Shown here piece by piece: positions 25,530 to 36,599 of a stretch of DNA of 64,000 nucleotides. The notes below the pieces were generated by a model. The model worked only from the letters and a program-made list of their open reading frames with translations. It was not told the origin of the DNA and ran no database searches. The stretch is from Mytilus edulis (Eukaryota > Mollusca > Bivalvia > Mytilida > Mytilidae), in contig NC_092354.1 in NCBI RefSeq assembly GCF_963676685.1, positions 24,584,193-24,648,192 on the forward strand, read 5' to 3'. The translations under genes were made by a program, and so were the position numbers. Each line of letters opens with the position of its first letter. The stretch's first letter is position 1.

Positions 25530-27450
25530 TTCCAAAGATTAAAGTTGAACCCATCTTATTGATAGTTCAATAAACGCTGTTATCCTTTCGTTAAAATACC
25601 ACGGTTATGTTCCTGTTGTCTGAGCCATATCCAGTCATTTTTACCATTATGCAATAGGAAATTACGAATGCGGCTTACCGGAACACTTGATTTTAACCCT
25701 AAATTTGGCTAGTTTGTAATTCGAAATCTTAATGAAATAAAGTAATGACGTATGACTGTCAACTAAACGAATACACATCAGAGGTTAAAAGATATGTATT
25801 TAGTAGCCTGTGTCGTGCGGTGTTTGAAAATGGATAAAACTTATTCCGTTTACAACCTATACCATACCCAGGCAAAAACAATATACAGACACCATTAAAA
25901 GACATCTTTTAAATAACCAGTTCCGACATTAGAAAATGCACATATAAACTCGGGTTAGTTAAATATATTTGTGAGCTCTCAATCTGCTCAAAATATTGGT
26001 AGGTCATGGAGATATTTAATTATTCAAATTTGGCAGGAAAAAACCGACTCGGACCTTAACCTTATATTTGCATTGGTGTCCTGTGGGTCTCAACCTTCAA
26101 TGAAAACCTGGTGAACATGTCCAAGATTAGAACAAATTACAAATATGCTGTTCCCTCATTAGAGAGGTAGAACGAGATGACGCAAAACATAAATCAATAG
26201 CTAAAAAGACACAGAATACCGCTGTTGTACTATGTGCTATGTATATGAGCTGATAGAAAAAAAATAATTAAGGTTATCAGAAGATGTGAAACATTTAAAA
26301 ATGAATTATTGTGTTAATATTACATTGTGAACTCTCTATATATTTGTGTGTCAACATTATTGTGTCAGACCACCAATTACTTTCTCCAATTTAGAACTTA
26401 AAATTGCCCTTCCCTGACAAAATAGTGGTTTTGATGTCCTTGTTAACTTAAACTAACCAACACCTTTGCCGAAAGGAAATGTTTGGTAAAAGAGAAATAT
26501 ATTTGGACCATTTTGAGCCAAAAATTTACTTGTCTATGAGTTTGCATTAAAAATTGATGATTAATGCGCTCCATGGTATAATAAATTAAGATTTCCAGAA
26601 AACCAGGGGTAATTTTTAGACATGCAGAAAGTAACATGAACAATTCAGGATATACCTGGTTTCTATGAAGTTAAACCTAAAAATATTTAGAAAGCTGTGA
26701 AAATCGCAAAATTTGTTTGAACAGATAGGGATATTTAATAAGTCGTCTGACACCTTAAAGCAGAGCGTGAATATCTTTAACTCTCTCCTAGTTGACTAGT
26801 TCTATTTTCATTTAATAACACTTCGCTGATATATCTGCATGTTGAAGGGTTTTATGGTATCATCATCAAAGTAATACCTTGTCATAATTCTATGTTATAA
26901 GATAACAGACATGATAAAAACTTTAGTAAATTGACATAAAGAAAATATAAAAACATACTTTACTAAATTAATAATGTACTCACTGTAGTAGATCAAGAAC
27001 GACGTTTTGAATAAAATTCCATCAGCTTTGTATTTATATTAGTATTTATTTCTTGTGACCTTTCAAGGTTAAAATGAACGCAATTCGTAATCACTTAATA
27101 TTCCACAGGCAACGTTAAGAAAATAAAATATGCACATACACTTCCTTATCAGGATTAAAATTCATAAAAAAACGGGAGTTGATCGTTACAAGAATGTTAA
27201 GCACGTAATCAATCACAAGCATTTATTCCACGCTATTTTTTAAGTTCTTTGGTCCATTTAATTGTTTAACGTAGTGAAAGTTACATTGTAATTGTAATAT
27301 TGATATTTTATTTTAGATAAATGCATTTTGTACACATGTGATGTCTCCTTTTTCGTTGACTTGTTCATCCCTTTTGTATTGTCTTGTGTATCTAACTAAT
27401 GATGAAAATTGATTCAGAAATGAAAATAAAACTTTATTGATATGAAGTTT
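25530..27450. other. Non-coding DNA upstream of the EF-hand gene
   Basis: No gene supported. It would hold the promoter of the gene starting at 25408, but no convincing TATA box or initiator was picked out. The frame at 26443-26643 (minus) has no coding features. Confidence 0.4.
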
Positions 27451-27479
27451 GTTGGTATGTCGTGAAAACAAAAGAAATA

Positions 27480-27685
27480 TTATGTACCACATCAAATTCA
27501 AATAGTAATGCATTGTGTTTGAATTGCTCCAAAATTGAATACTTTCTGCCAGTGTAATTTTCATTTTTAATGATCAAAAGACATGTGTTCTGAGTAAACT
27601 ATATTTTTACTCCGTCAAATTCTCCCAGAGCGAAAATTCAATCTTCATCTTCATCAATAATTGAACAAATGAAAAACACAATCAG
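27480..27685 (-). pseudogene. Broken paralogue of the last EF-hand exon
   Basis: The minus strand (about 27665-27600) reads SIIDEDED, stop, then IFALGEFDGVK, aligned to SIMDEDKDGIISMEEFDRQK of the intact exon at 21.8 kb. The loop glycine codon has become TGA and the normal stop is lost. Homology continues into the 3' UTR: both copies share GGCAGAAA and ATTCAATTTTG, which end about 85 nt after the coding end. Because the UTR matches, this is a DNA-level duplicate rather than convergence. No matching first exon was found upstream. Confidence 0.65.
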
Positions 27686-27699
27686 GTTTTTAAATTAAC

Positions 27700-29105
27700 T
27701 ATTCATGATGTACTAGATATAATAATTGAGATTTATATACAGCATGAAGATTAAAAGTTTGGACAAATGTCTCTGTTTTTCATATATCGGTTCTTTTGAT
27801 ATGTTTTGTAATGTACATACCATATATATATATACTATTAGAACTATGTTGTTTTGTTTGAAGGGCATTGAAGTGTTTGTTTTATTCATTTTTGATGAAC
27901 TTACTCTTTTGTCCAGTTTGAGATACACATTTTATTTTAAATACATCAAGAATTGCTTGAATTTATTTTGAAATTTCATTGCGTTCTGTTAACTTTCAAG
28001 TGCCAGATCTTGTCAGTAATATTTCTTGGTTAGATAATTTGAATAAATAAGATTTTTACAGTCTGCCTGGTTTTCAATAGATAGTGGTGACACATGAAAT
28101 ATGGTGATTATAATTCTTTAATCAGGTTTTGGACACATCCACATTTTTTGGTGCAAGTTTAATATGACTGCATAAATCCACAAGAAGTAGGGCATACTGC
28201 AAAGGTGCAGTGCAATATTCAAGGTTTTCTAGTCATTCTCTGTAAGTTTCAGAAAAATACAATTTTTTTCTAGAAAATGTTATGTTCTGAAAAATGGTAA
28301 GACTGTGCTTATAAATATTTTGTTTGTGATGTATATATATTTTTAACCTTGTTATAGAATTTTAATGATTCAAATACTTGCATAACACGCATAAACCTGT
28401 GATGGTCATGATCTCATGTTGCTGATAAGCATGATAAGGTAACTGATTGCAAGCTATGTGGCTAATGCATTCAGTTTGGTTTTTGTTACTCTGAATGATT
28501 TTATATTTCCATTTTTTAGTGGTTAACTGTATATATTTCTTTACATTGTTAGTTTTTATTAGTTTAGTTGTTAACTTCATATTTTACATTGTTAGTTTTT
28601 TTGTTGAGTTGGTAAATAAAGGAAGTAGCCAAGTTTGTTTCCATCATTTTCTATTAATAATAATATTTTTTTTGTACTTCTATAAGATATCAGTTAGACT
28701 TTTATATTTCACAATATAGTTATTAAACGTTTTTTGTATAAAATATCTGAAAAGGTCGTCTCTCTTAATTTAGACACAAAAAAAATCTCCCTATTTATCC
28801 ACAACATAGAAATTGAAAATTATTTAACATCGTTTCTACAAATTTATAGTTTGGAACTTAAAAATATAATGTTGTATTATTTCTCCTTTTTCTTTAAACT
28901 TTCTTTAATAGAATGTGTGTTCAATGTCTTTTAAATATTGATATCAATTTTATACAACAATGGACGCTTTATCATAATTATTGATTTTAAGACTACATAA
29001 TAGAATAATTTTTTAAGATATATTGAGTTTTGTATTTATTACCAAAATTGGCTTTCAGTAATCAAACGCAATCAGTAATAGCCTTATATAGTATAAAATC
29101 TTCAC
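27700..29105. other. AT-rich DNA without a supported gene
   Basis: Many short frames occur on both strands, none with domains or conserved motifs. A short (TA)n tract lies near 27822-27833. Confidence 0.4.
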
Positions 29106-29109
29106 ACAA

Positions 29110-29415
29110 ACAAGATTGATTGATTGTTGGTTGCTTAACGTCCAGTGGCAAATATTTCATGCATATTCAGGACGAGAACAAGTTCACAATAAATACAATA
29201 TGTAGGTTGTTGTAATAGAGGCCATCTAGGATGATAGTCGGGGAAATGTGGACTGCCACTGGAAAATGAGGGTATATTGGATAGGGACAGAAATTTTGCC
29301 TTGCAACAGGCCACCTACGGACCCCTCAAAGAGTTGTTGCAAGGGTTCTTAACGTGCAAACAGCGTGGCACTCTCTTTACACGAGGCATCGGATTTAACG
29401 TCCCCTTCTGACGGA
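29110..29415 (+). repeat. Dispersed ~300-bp repeat (GATTGTTGGTTGCTTAACG family)
   Basis: Matches 42680-42937 in inverse orientation over about 250 bp. Shared words are GTTGGTTGCTTAACGT, TTTCATGCATATTCAGGACG, AGAACAAGTTCACAATAAAT, AGGCCACCTACGGACCCCTC and AAAGAGTTGTTGCAAGGGTT. The downstream frame 29417-29689 is probably part of the same element, not a gene. Confidence 0.75.
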
Positions 29416-29699
29416 CGTGACTGCGAACTTGATACATCCCGCACAGCCAAACGGACGCCCCACTTCGGCAAGCGTTTTACTGCCGGTCGGGAGAAGACCA
29501 AGTGACCATATTTCTATACCCCAGTCACCCTTGGGGATTACACACACAATCAAGAACAAGCTGTCTATTCCAGCAACTTCAAAACACCTTCCATGTAAAA
29601 TAAAAGTCCTAGAAAGAGATATGTCCGTAATCGAAAGATTAAGTTTTGAAAATTATGTTGTTATGTATAAGGTGTATTGGCAAAAATGAAGTGATTATA

Positions 29700-29815
29700 T
29701 AAAAAGAAGATGTGGTATGATTGTCAATGAGACAACTCTCCACAATAGACCAAAAGGACAGAAATTAACAATTATAAGGAGCCATGCAGTCTTCAACAAT
29801 GAGCAAAGACAATTT
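29700..29815 (+). repeat. Dispersed repeat fragment (TGTGGTATGATTG family)
   Basis: AAGATGTGGTATGATTGTCA, ATGAGACAACTCTCCACAAT, AGACCAAAAGGACAGAAATT, then CAACAATGAGCAAAG. Non-coding. Confidence 0.65.
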
Positions 29816-29835
29816 TTTGGGGATTCTCTGCAAGA

Positions 29836-30057
29836 TTATTCATTACCACTCAATAGAATTATAACATGTTTTGGATAATTCTTGCAGTCAGTCATTTGGA
29901 AATTGCACATTTCCCTATAGTCATTGAAATCAGCCATGAATGTGCTGACTCCCGGATTGTTTTGCGTATCCGCACTGTTTGGTTTTTTATTAGTCGATAT
30001 GTATTGATTTTTTATTTCCGCCAAATGTGTTTCTAAAGTTTCACTACAGAAATTCAT
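29836..30057 (-). CDS. Small hypothetical frame
   Basis: 73 codons, hydrophilic, three cysteines, no signal peptide or recognisable domain. Amino acid use is less AT-driven than most chance frames here, but there is no second line of evidence. It abuts the upstream edge of the BEL/Pao element. Confidence 0.2.
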   Translation of the reverse strand: MNFCSETLETHLAEIKNQYISTNKKPNSADTQNNPGVSTFMADFNDYREMCNFQMTDCKNYPKHVIILLSGNE

Positions 30058-30504
30058 TTTATTTCCTTTATAATGGTGCTGATACCACAGAGTAAGTTTT
30101 TATTACTTGTATTATGAACTTTGCTGATCACCGGATAAGTGATCTTTCTGTAATTTTTGTTTTTTTTGTGTGAAGTGGTGAATTGTGTGCATTTTGACCG
30201 GTATTTGTTTACATCCTTGTAACTCCCGTTAACTGCTTATTTTGAGTATTCATGTATAAGTTAAGATAATTAAACTATCTGGTCTAACTTTGCCCATTAA
30301 ATTTTTGATTTTAAATCTGCATTACTCAGTTTGTTTGAAGAAACTATTTCTATGGAACGCCATTTGTGTCATTTAATGAACGTACAGTTTTTTACATTTT
30401 TTACTTCACCTTGATTAGAATAGATTTATATCATAAATGTTTGTGTGTATGAAGATATCTTTTGTTTGTAAGGTTTTATAAATGTTTATCTACATGTAGG
30501 TAAC

Positions 30505-30721
30505 TGTTGGATCATTCACATGCAGTTTTCTATGGTTTACAAGTGATGGCTATCAGTTAGTGACATAATTGTAATTTTTAGGTAACACTTTGCCATTGTT
30601 TTGCAAACATGGTAATTTGTTTTATTTTGTATCTTTTCAGTTTTGTACCCTCCCCGGAGGTTTTGTGTATGAATAAAGACATAATTTACGATATTGGATT
30701 TGTCTTCCTTAAGACTGCACA
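30505..30721 (+). repeat. Possible 5' LTR of the BEL/Pao element
   Basis: Starts TGTTGG and ends TGCACA, contains AATAAA (30672-30677), and lies just before the gag start at 30758 with a short leader between. No second LTR exists downstream, so the boundaries cannot be confirmed by comparison. Confidence 0.3.
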
Positions 30722-30757
30722 GTACAAAATCTGCGACAATCAGCTAGACAACCAGTC

Positions 30758-33700
30758 ATGAGTTCAGATCCAGGATCTTTAATGGCTTTTCAAGGAGAAA
30801 GGAAATTGAACCCAAAAGGCCAAAAACAATACACATTACAGACAGAAAAATATTTAGACAAACTACGGAAACTTAAGCGGCACATCGATTCATATATATT
30901 CAGCATAGATGATAACCACTTGCCTGATCAACAACAAGTGAGGCAAATTCGTCAGGATGTTATAGACAGATTTTACGCCTTCACACAGGAATCTACTCGC
31001 TTCATATTGTTACTTCAAGGTACACGCACAAATGAGAGCAATTAGGAAGAGTTTTCACCGTCTTATTGTGCAATCATTGAAAAGTAAAGTGGACAATTTC
31101 ATTGCTATTATTGACGAACATTTACATAATCCAAATGTTAGCAAAAAAGAAAAGAAAAATAGTGTTAAGTCGAATCCTCAATTAGCATCAGCTATGAAGT
31201 TAGCGAAGCAAGCCAGTGTGAAATCTAGTCCAACAGTCAAAAAAGAAAGAAAAAGTAGTGTCAAGTCTTATCGTGTTTCGAAGAAGTCTGATTTAGATTA
31301 TCATAGTACTAAAACAAGGCGAAGTTCACTAGAATCTTTCACTTCACATGCATCGGAAATGCTTGTAAAGGAACAAGTAAAGTTAGAAGCTGCAAAGGTG
31401 CGGTTAAAATATACTGAACAAGAGCAAGAGCTAACACGTCAAAAAGCTGCTCTCGATGCAAACTTGGAAAAGCTTGTAAGGGAACGTGAGGTTGACGAAG
31501 CAGAGTCAAAGGTTCGAACTATTCAGGAGGCATTGCAAGGTAGTGGCGAGGACAGTTCAACAGAGAATTCTGATGTCAATGATGATTTTGTGTTTGATAG
31601 AACTGAACAATTTGTAATTCAAGATTCTTATGAACGTTTAAGTGGAAAAGATAAAATACTCGATACTGACAGCAAACTCAATGACGTGACAATTATTCAA
31701 ACAGTTGCTGACGTGCATGCAACTCACGATGATTGTAACAACAACAAAGTCAACAAAATTGTTCAAGATATCAAACCTGTTCCAACTATCAATGTTGTCA
31801 AGTCAGGTCAAATGATGAAAACCGGACCAGAGCTAACTAAGAAGAATGTTCAAAATGTGCATTATGGTAAAATTATCGACACTGTGCAAGAAACAAATCA
31901 CGACAAGACTTTGAATGCAGAAGCACCTGTCTTCCGTCTACAAAAGAAGTAAACATGTGTGATGAATTTTCACGATTTATGGTTAGAAAGGAGCTCGTGT
32001 TTTCACGTCTGACAAAGTATGACGATCAACCTGATATGTACATTGCATGGAAATCAATGTTCGAAAACATAGCCCATGAGTTGAGGCTTACAGCAGCAGA
32101 GGAGTGGACCTCTTAGTGAAATGGCTTGGACCGACATCGTCCAAACAAGCTCTTAGAATTCGCTCTGCTAATGCTGACAATCCAGAGAAATGTCGCGATC
32201 GTATATGGGAAAGACTTGAGGATCGATTTGGTCGACCAGAAATGGTGGAAGATACCATCAAACGTAAAATTGCATCAGTTACTAAACTAACAACTTAGGA
32301 CTACCGACCACTATTCGACCTGTCAGATATTGTAGAGGAGATAAGTTCTATCATGGATAGTGTACGTTATCATTCAGTATTTTCACACTTCAACTCATCG
32401 TCAGGAGTCAATCAAATTGTGTTAAAACTTCCTTATAACTTACAAGAAAAATGGACTCAGGAAGCTAACAGATATAAAACAAGGAATGATGTCATGTATC
32501 CTCCATTCAGTGTTTTTTCCAACTTCATCTCCAACATGGCAAAATTTAGGAATGATCCTAGTTTTCAATATGAGTCTTCTGCAGAACCGAACAGTCAGCA
32601 GAGGCCCCGTAAAACTGGTGACTCTCCAGTTCATGTGTCTACCAGGATAACGCAATCGGAGGACCTTCATAATGGTCCAAAAATTAACTCTTCATCTCAT
32701 CAAAATCCGGAGAGTCACCTAGTTGATTCATTATTTTGTCCAATTCATGGAACAAGCCATACCCTAAACATGTGTCGTGGATTCCGTTTGAAACCAATTT
32801 CTGAGAGAAAAGACTTTCTAAAAAAAATGGACTTTGCTACCGGTGTTGTGGACCAAAAAAGCATTTGAGCAAAAATTGTACAGAAACCGTAAAATGTATC
32901 ATATGCAAAAGCAATCGACACCCATCAGCATTACACATTGACGTGTCAAAGTCTCATGATTCTTTAGATACCGGTAAGTCCCACGGAGGGGAGGAAACTG
33001 TGGAAAATAAGTGTACTCAGGTATGCGGAACGAACATTGGAACAAGTAAATCTTGTGCTAAAATCATACTTGTTAATGTCTTCCCAAAAGACAACCCGAC
33101 CAATGTACGACAGGTTTACTGTTTAATAGATGATCAAAGTAATAGGTCACTTGCCACTGCGAAATTCTTCGATGAGTTTGAAGAAAACGGTAAAAACTCA
33201 GAATATGTGTTATCGACTTGCTCTGGTCAATTTACTGCCTCAGGTCGTCGAGCTATGAACTATATCGTTGAGAGTGTCAACCATGAAAATCAATTGTTAC
33301 TCCCTGAAATCATAGAATGTCAAGAGATACCGAACAACAGGCACGAAATACCGTCACAAGAGTTATCTAGAAAATTTGATCATTTGAAAGATATTGCTCA
33401 GTTTATACAGCCAATTCAGTCCGACCTTAGCATATAACTTTTGATCGGCAGAGATTTATTATCTTCGCATTGTGTTAGATCATCGCATTGGGAAAGATGG
33501 ACTTCCGTATGCGCATAAACTCCCACTAGGATGGGTGATACTTGGAGAAACATGCCTTGGTAAAGTGCATTACCCTGACATCGTCCATGTCCACAAGACA
33601 CACGTATTAAAAGATGGAAGAGCTACATTCTTTAAGCCTTGTGAGTATGAGTTGAAATTGAAATCAGATGTCATATTTACGAAGACGCCGTATGATGAAA

Positions 33701-34545
33701 ACATTGGCTTAGCAGTTGAGGACAAGGGTTTTCTTGACATTATGGATGCTAATTTTGAACAAGATAAAAACGGTCAATGGACAGTTCCGCTGCCCTTTAA
33801 GGTTAACAGACAACCTTTACAGAGCAATCATGGTCTTGCACTCAAACGAGCCAAATCATTTGACTATTCTCTCTCAAAAGATGAAAGAAAAGCAAAGCAC
33901 GTGACCGACTTCATGCAAAGGATGATAGATAACAATCATGCTGAGGAGGCTCCTACTCTTAAAAGTGGAAAAGAACACTGGTATTTACCAATTTTTGGGA
34001 TAAATCACCCACGTAAGCCTGATAGCATCCGCCTTGTATTTGATAGTAGTGCGAAATTTGAGAACCAGTCGCTCAATGATGTGCTATTGAAAGGTCCTGA
34101 TCTTACCAATAAATTATTGGGAATTTTACTCAACTTCAGGAAGGAAACGATTGCAATTACATGTGATGTCGAACAGATGTTTTACAATTTTAAAGTCCGT
34201 GAAGACCATAGAGACTTTTTACGATTCTTGTGGTATAAACAGAATGATTTGTCAAAACCACTTACTGATTTTAGAATGAATGTGCATGTATTTGGGAACC
34301 GCCCATCTCCTGCCATAGCAACCTACGGTTTCCGTAAAACTGTCGAAAATAAAGATCATGGTGTAAGAGATTTTGTGAACGATCATTTCTATGTAGATGA
34401 TGGACTGATATCATGTCAAAATATTAGTGAAGCTGTTAGTCTTATCAAGCGAACTCAGTCAGCTTTATGGGATCGTGGAAAGATGCGTCTCCACAAAATC
34501 ACGTCAAATAGCACAGAACTTCTCGAACAATTTATCATGACATAA
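30758..34545 (+). pseudogene. BEL/Pao LTR retrotransposon, gag to reverse transcriptase, 3'-truncated
   Basis: Order of parts: gag N-terminus (30758-31045), a lysine-rich segment with SVKS repeats and a coiled coil (31032-31952), a DUF1759-type capsid region (about 31960-32868), two zinc knuckles (CYRCCGPKKHLSKNC and CIICKSNRHPSALH, about 32840-32940), a DUF1758-type aspartic protease region (CLIDDQSNRS, about 33118), then Pao-type reverse transcriptase (33472-34545) with FGNRPSPAIA and the catalytic YVDDG. Lesions: stop plus frameshift near 31045, frame change near 31952, frameshift near 32104, TAG at 32296, one-base loss in the A run near 32826, TAA near 33437 and a further shift before 33472. 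RNase H, integrase and 3' LTR are absent. It cannot move by itself. Family call secure from gene order and motifs. Confidence 0.9.
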
Positions 34546-34990
34546 ATGATTGTGTTTATTTTCACACGGCCTGGGTCGTTGCTTACACTTGGGACAACAT
34601 ATAACGATTCAGTCAATGTGAAAATGGCTTGCATGAATCTTAAATAAATCATGATAATATAGGTTATGTCTGTGTCGTTATTTACGTGACAATAAGTGAA
34701 TGACAAAAATAATTGTGTTTATTTTCACACAGCCTGGGTCGTTGCTTACACTTGGGACAATATATAACGATTCAGTCAATGTGAAAATGGCTTGCATGAA
34801 TCTTATTAAAATAAAACATGATAATATACATTTAGGCTATGATGTGTCGTTATTTACGTGACGATAAGTGAATGACAAAAATGATTGTGTTTATTTTCAC
34901 ACGGCCTGGGTCGTTGCTTACACTTGGGACAACATTCTTATTTAACGATTCAGGCAATGAATCTTAAATAAAACATGATAATATAGGGTA
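34545..34990 (+). repeat. Tandem repeat, 162-172-bp unit, about 2.7 copies
   Basis: Each unit starts ATGATTGTGTTTATTTTCAC or AATAATTGTGTTTATTTTCA and contains GGGTCGTTGCTTACACTTGG, AACGATTCAGTCAATGTG and CGTTATTTACGTGAC. It begins within a few bases of the point where the reverse transcriptase frame ends. Non-coding. Confidence 0.85.
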
Positions 34991-34994
34991 TGTA

Positions 34995-35310
34995 ATGTAA
35001 ATTTACCAAACTTCTGGAAATATAAACGGAAGAGGAAGTTGTCTATGAATAAAAGCCGGGGTGATGACGGACACATATCAGGACTTCTATTTTTTCCGTT
35101 TTTCTCCCAAAATAACCGAAACTGAATAATCATAAGAATGGATGACAAATGCAACTATGCATGGTACCTACAGGACATACAGTCACAATGATCAATTTAT
35201 TGTGGAAGGAGGAGAAGCGACACCAAAAATGAGGTCTTCTCGTTTAATAGTATAGATGTTTTTTTTTCGATGTTCATGCATTCATTTTAAATTTATGTTT
35301 TAATCAATTA
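34995..35310. other. Short non-coding stretch
   Basis: Downstream of the Mutator-like exon on its strand. It should hold the next intron, but no continuing exon was recognised. Confidence 0.35.
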
Positions 35311-35317
35311 TAATTAC

Positions 35318-36567
35318 CTGTAACATATTTTCTTGGAGAGCTGCTAACCACCATTCCCCTACTTCTTGTTCAATTGCTGAAAATGAAGTTGACGAGAGTC
35401 CTGGTGAATTCATCGTCCCCATGATTTCATTTAAGTGAGACGGTCCATTTCCAGTGGCAATACTTCCCCACACAGCTCTCACGTTTACATCAAACCTTTT
35501 ACTTTCTGGCAATGATGGGCTAGTGCAGAATTTAAATTGTTTATGACATCCTTCACACTGAGCACAAAGAACGGTTGCAAGTCCTAATTTCCTTTCCTCG
35601 CTTACAAGTTTTATTGGTGATTGGTTTTTAGAACTTAGCTCTATTGCTGAAGGACACAGACATACGTGCATAGTTATTTCACTGACATGTCCTTGTAATG
35701 AGTCCAAATTCACAAATCTATAACCTTGTGGGCTTAAATTATGCATTTTTCTTTCTCAGATTTAAGAGATAACTGTATTGTATTTGAAGCTTTAAGGACG
35801 TCCATCGGTAGTTTTACTGTCGCAAATTTAGTTTACCTGGCGACGCGGAGCGGAGACAGGTAAACGGGTATTTGCGACAGTAAAACTACCGATGGGCGTC
35901 CGCAAAGCTTCAAATACAATACAGTTATCTCTATTCTAAAGCAAAACAAGTTTATAATTAAATTTCAATCATTATTTCGGTGTAAAATGTTCATTAAAGA
36001 AAATTCCGCGAAAAGATGTTATGTTCTTTGGTCCCTACAATAGGTGACGTCATAGGTATGCTTCCGGCGTCAAACATAAACACCGGGCGTTTTCTGGCTT
36101 CTGTGCCGCTTCAGAATGTAATAAAATTTGACAAAAAGAAGATTTTTAGGCGCAACAAGTGAGTTTTTTGTTTATTATTGTAGAAATAACATGTCAATAC
36201 ATTCCGAAATTCAAAATGTCGGCTTCCTTAGTTACAGACAAGGAGATACAGAATTTTACGCTTGCTGTTATCCAATCAGAACAATTGTTGCAAAATAATT
36301 GCATTAGAATTTCAGTTTTAATCCATTTTCTAATAGTTCGGAAGTGAAAAATTTATGGCATTCTTTGGTGTTTTTTTTTTTCTTACTTATTGTTGTCTGT
36401 TTGATTCTCTTTAAAACAAGGGACAGCGGCAGAGACTTCCGCTTAATCCTTTTTCTCCTAATTATGAAATTAACAGTTGGTCTTCCACATCTTATACTTG
36501 TTCTTTTGCCCTTTGCTGGTCCAGAGCCAAGTCCAAATGTTTTCGACGTTTTCCTTTTACTACCCAT
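35318..36567 (-). CDS. Mutator-like transposase-domain gene, first two exons
   Basis: Exon 1 is 36567-36387, a very basic 60-residue N-terminus (GSKRKTSK, IIRRKRIKRK), ending at donor A/GTAAGA. Exon 2 is 35754-35318, starting after CTGAG in matching phase and ending at CAG/GTAATT. The join gives 206 residues without a stop. Exon 2 carries GYRFVNLDSL, then CAQCEGCHKQF (paired cysteines, likely zinc-binding), then VRAVWGSIATGNGPSHLNEI and NSPGLSSTSF, which I recognise as typical of the Mutator-like domain in animal transposase-derived proteins. The catalytic C-terminus was not found. The intron contains a 169-bp foldback. Exon 2 is secure; the exon 1 join rests on phase and splice sites. Confidence 0.65.
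35765..35933. repeat. Long foldback hairpin (~169 bp)
   Basis: The arms begin AGAGATAACTGTATTGTATT on the left and end AATACAATACAGTTATCTCT on the right, and stay complementary almost throughout (for example CGGTAGTTTTACTGTCGCAA with TTGCGACAGTAAAACTACCG). The GC-rich centre is near GGCGACGCGGAGCGGAGACA. It sits in the intron of the Mutator-like gene, about ten bases from the exon 2 acceptor. It fits a foldback/MITE insertion. Confidence 0.85.
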
Positions 36568-36599
36568 TATTATCAAAATGCTTGCTATGACTCTACTTA

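Noticed and set aside
36044-36051. TGACGTCA as a cAMP-response promoter element
   Set aside because: A perfect site, but it falls in the predicted intron of the Mutator-like gene, and the same word occurs at about 18257 with no gene nearby. Chance or repeat origin is likely.
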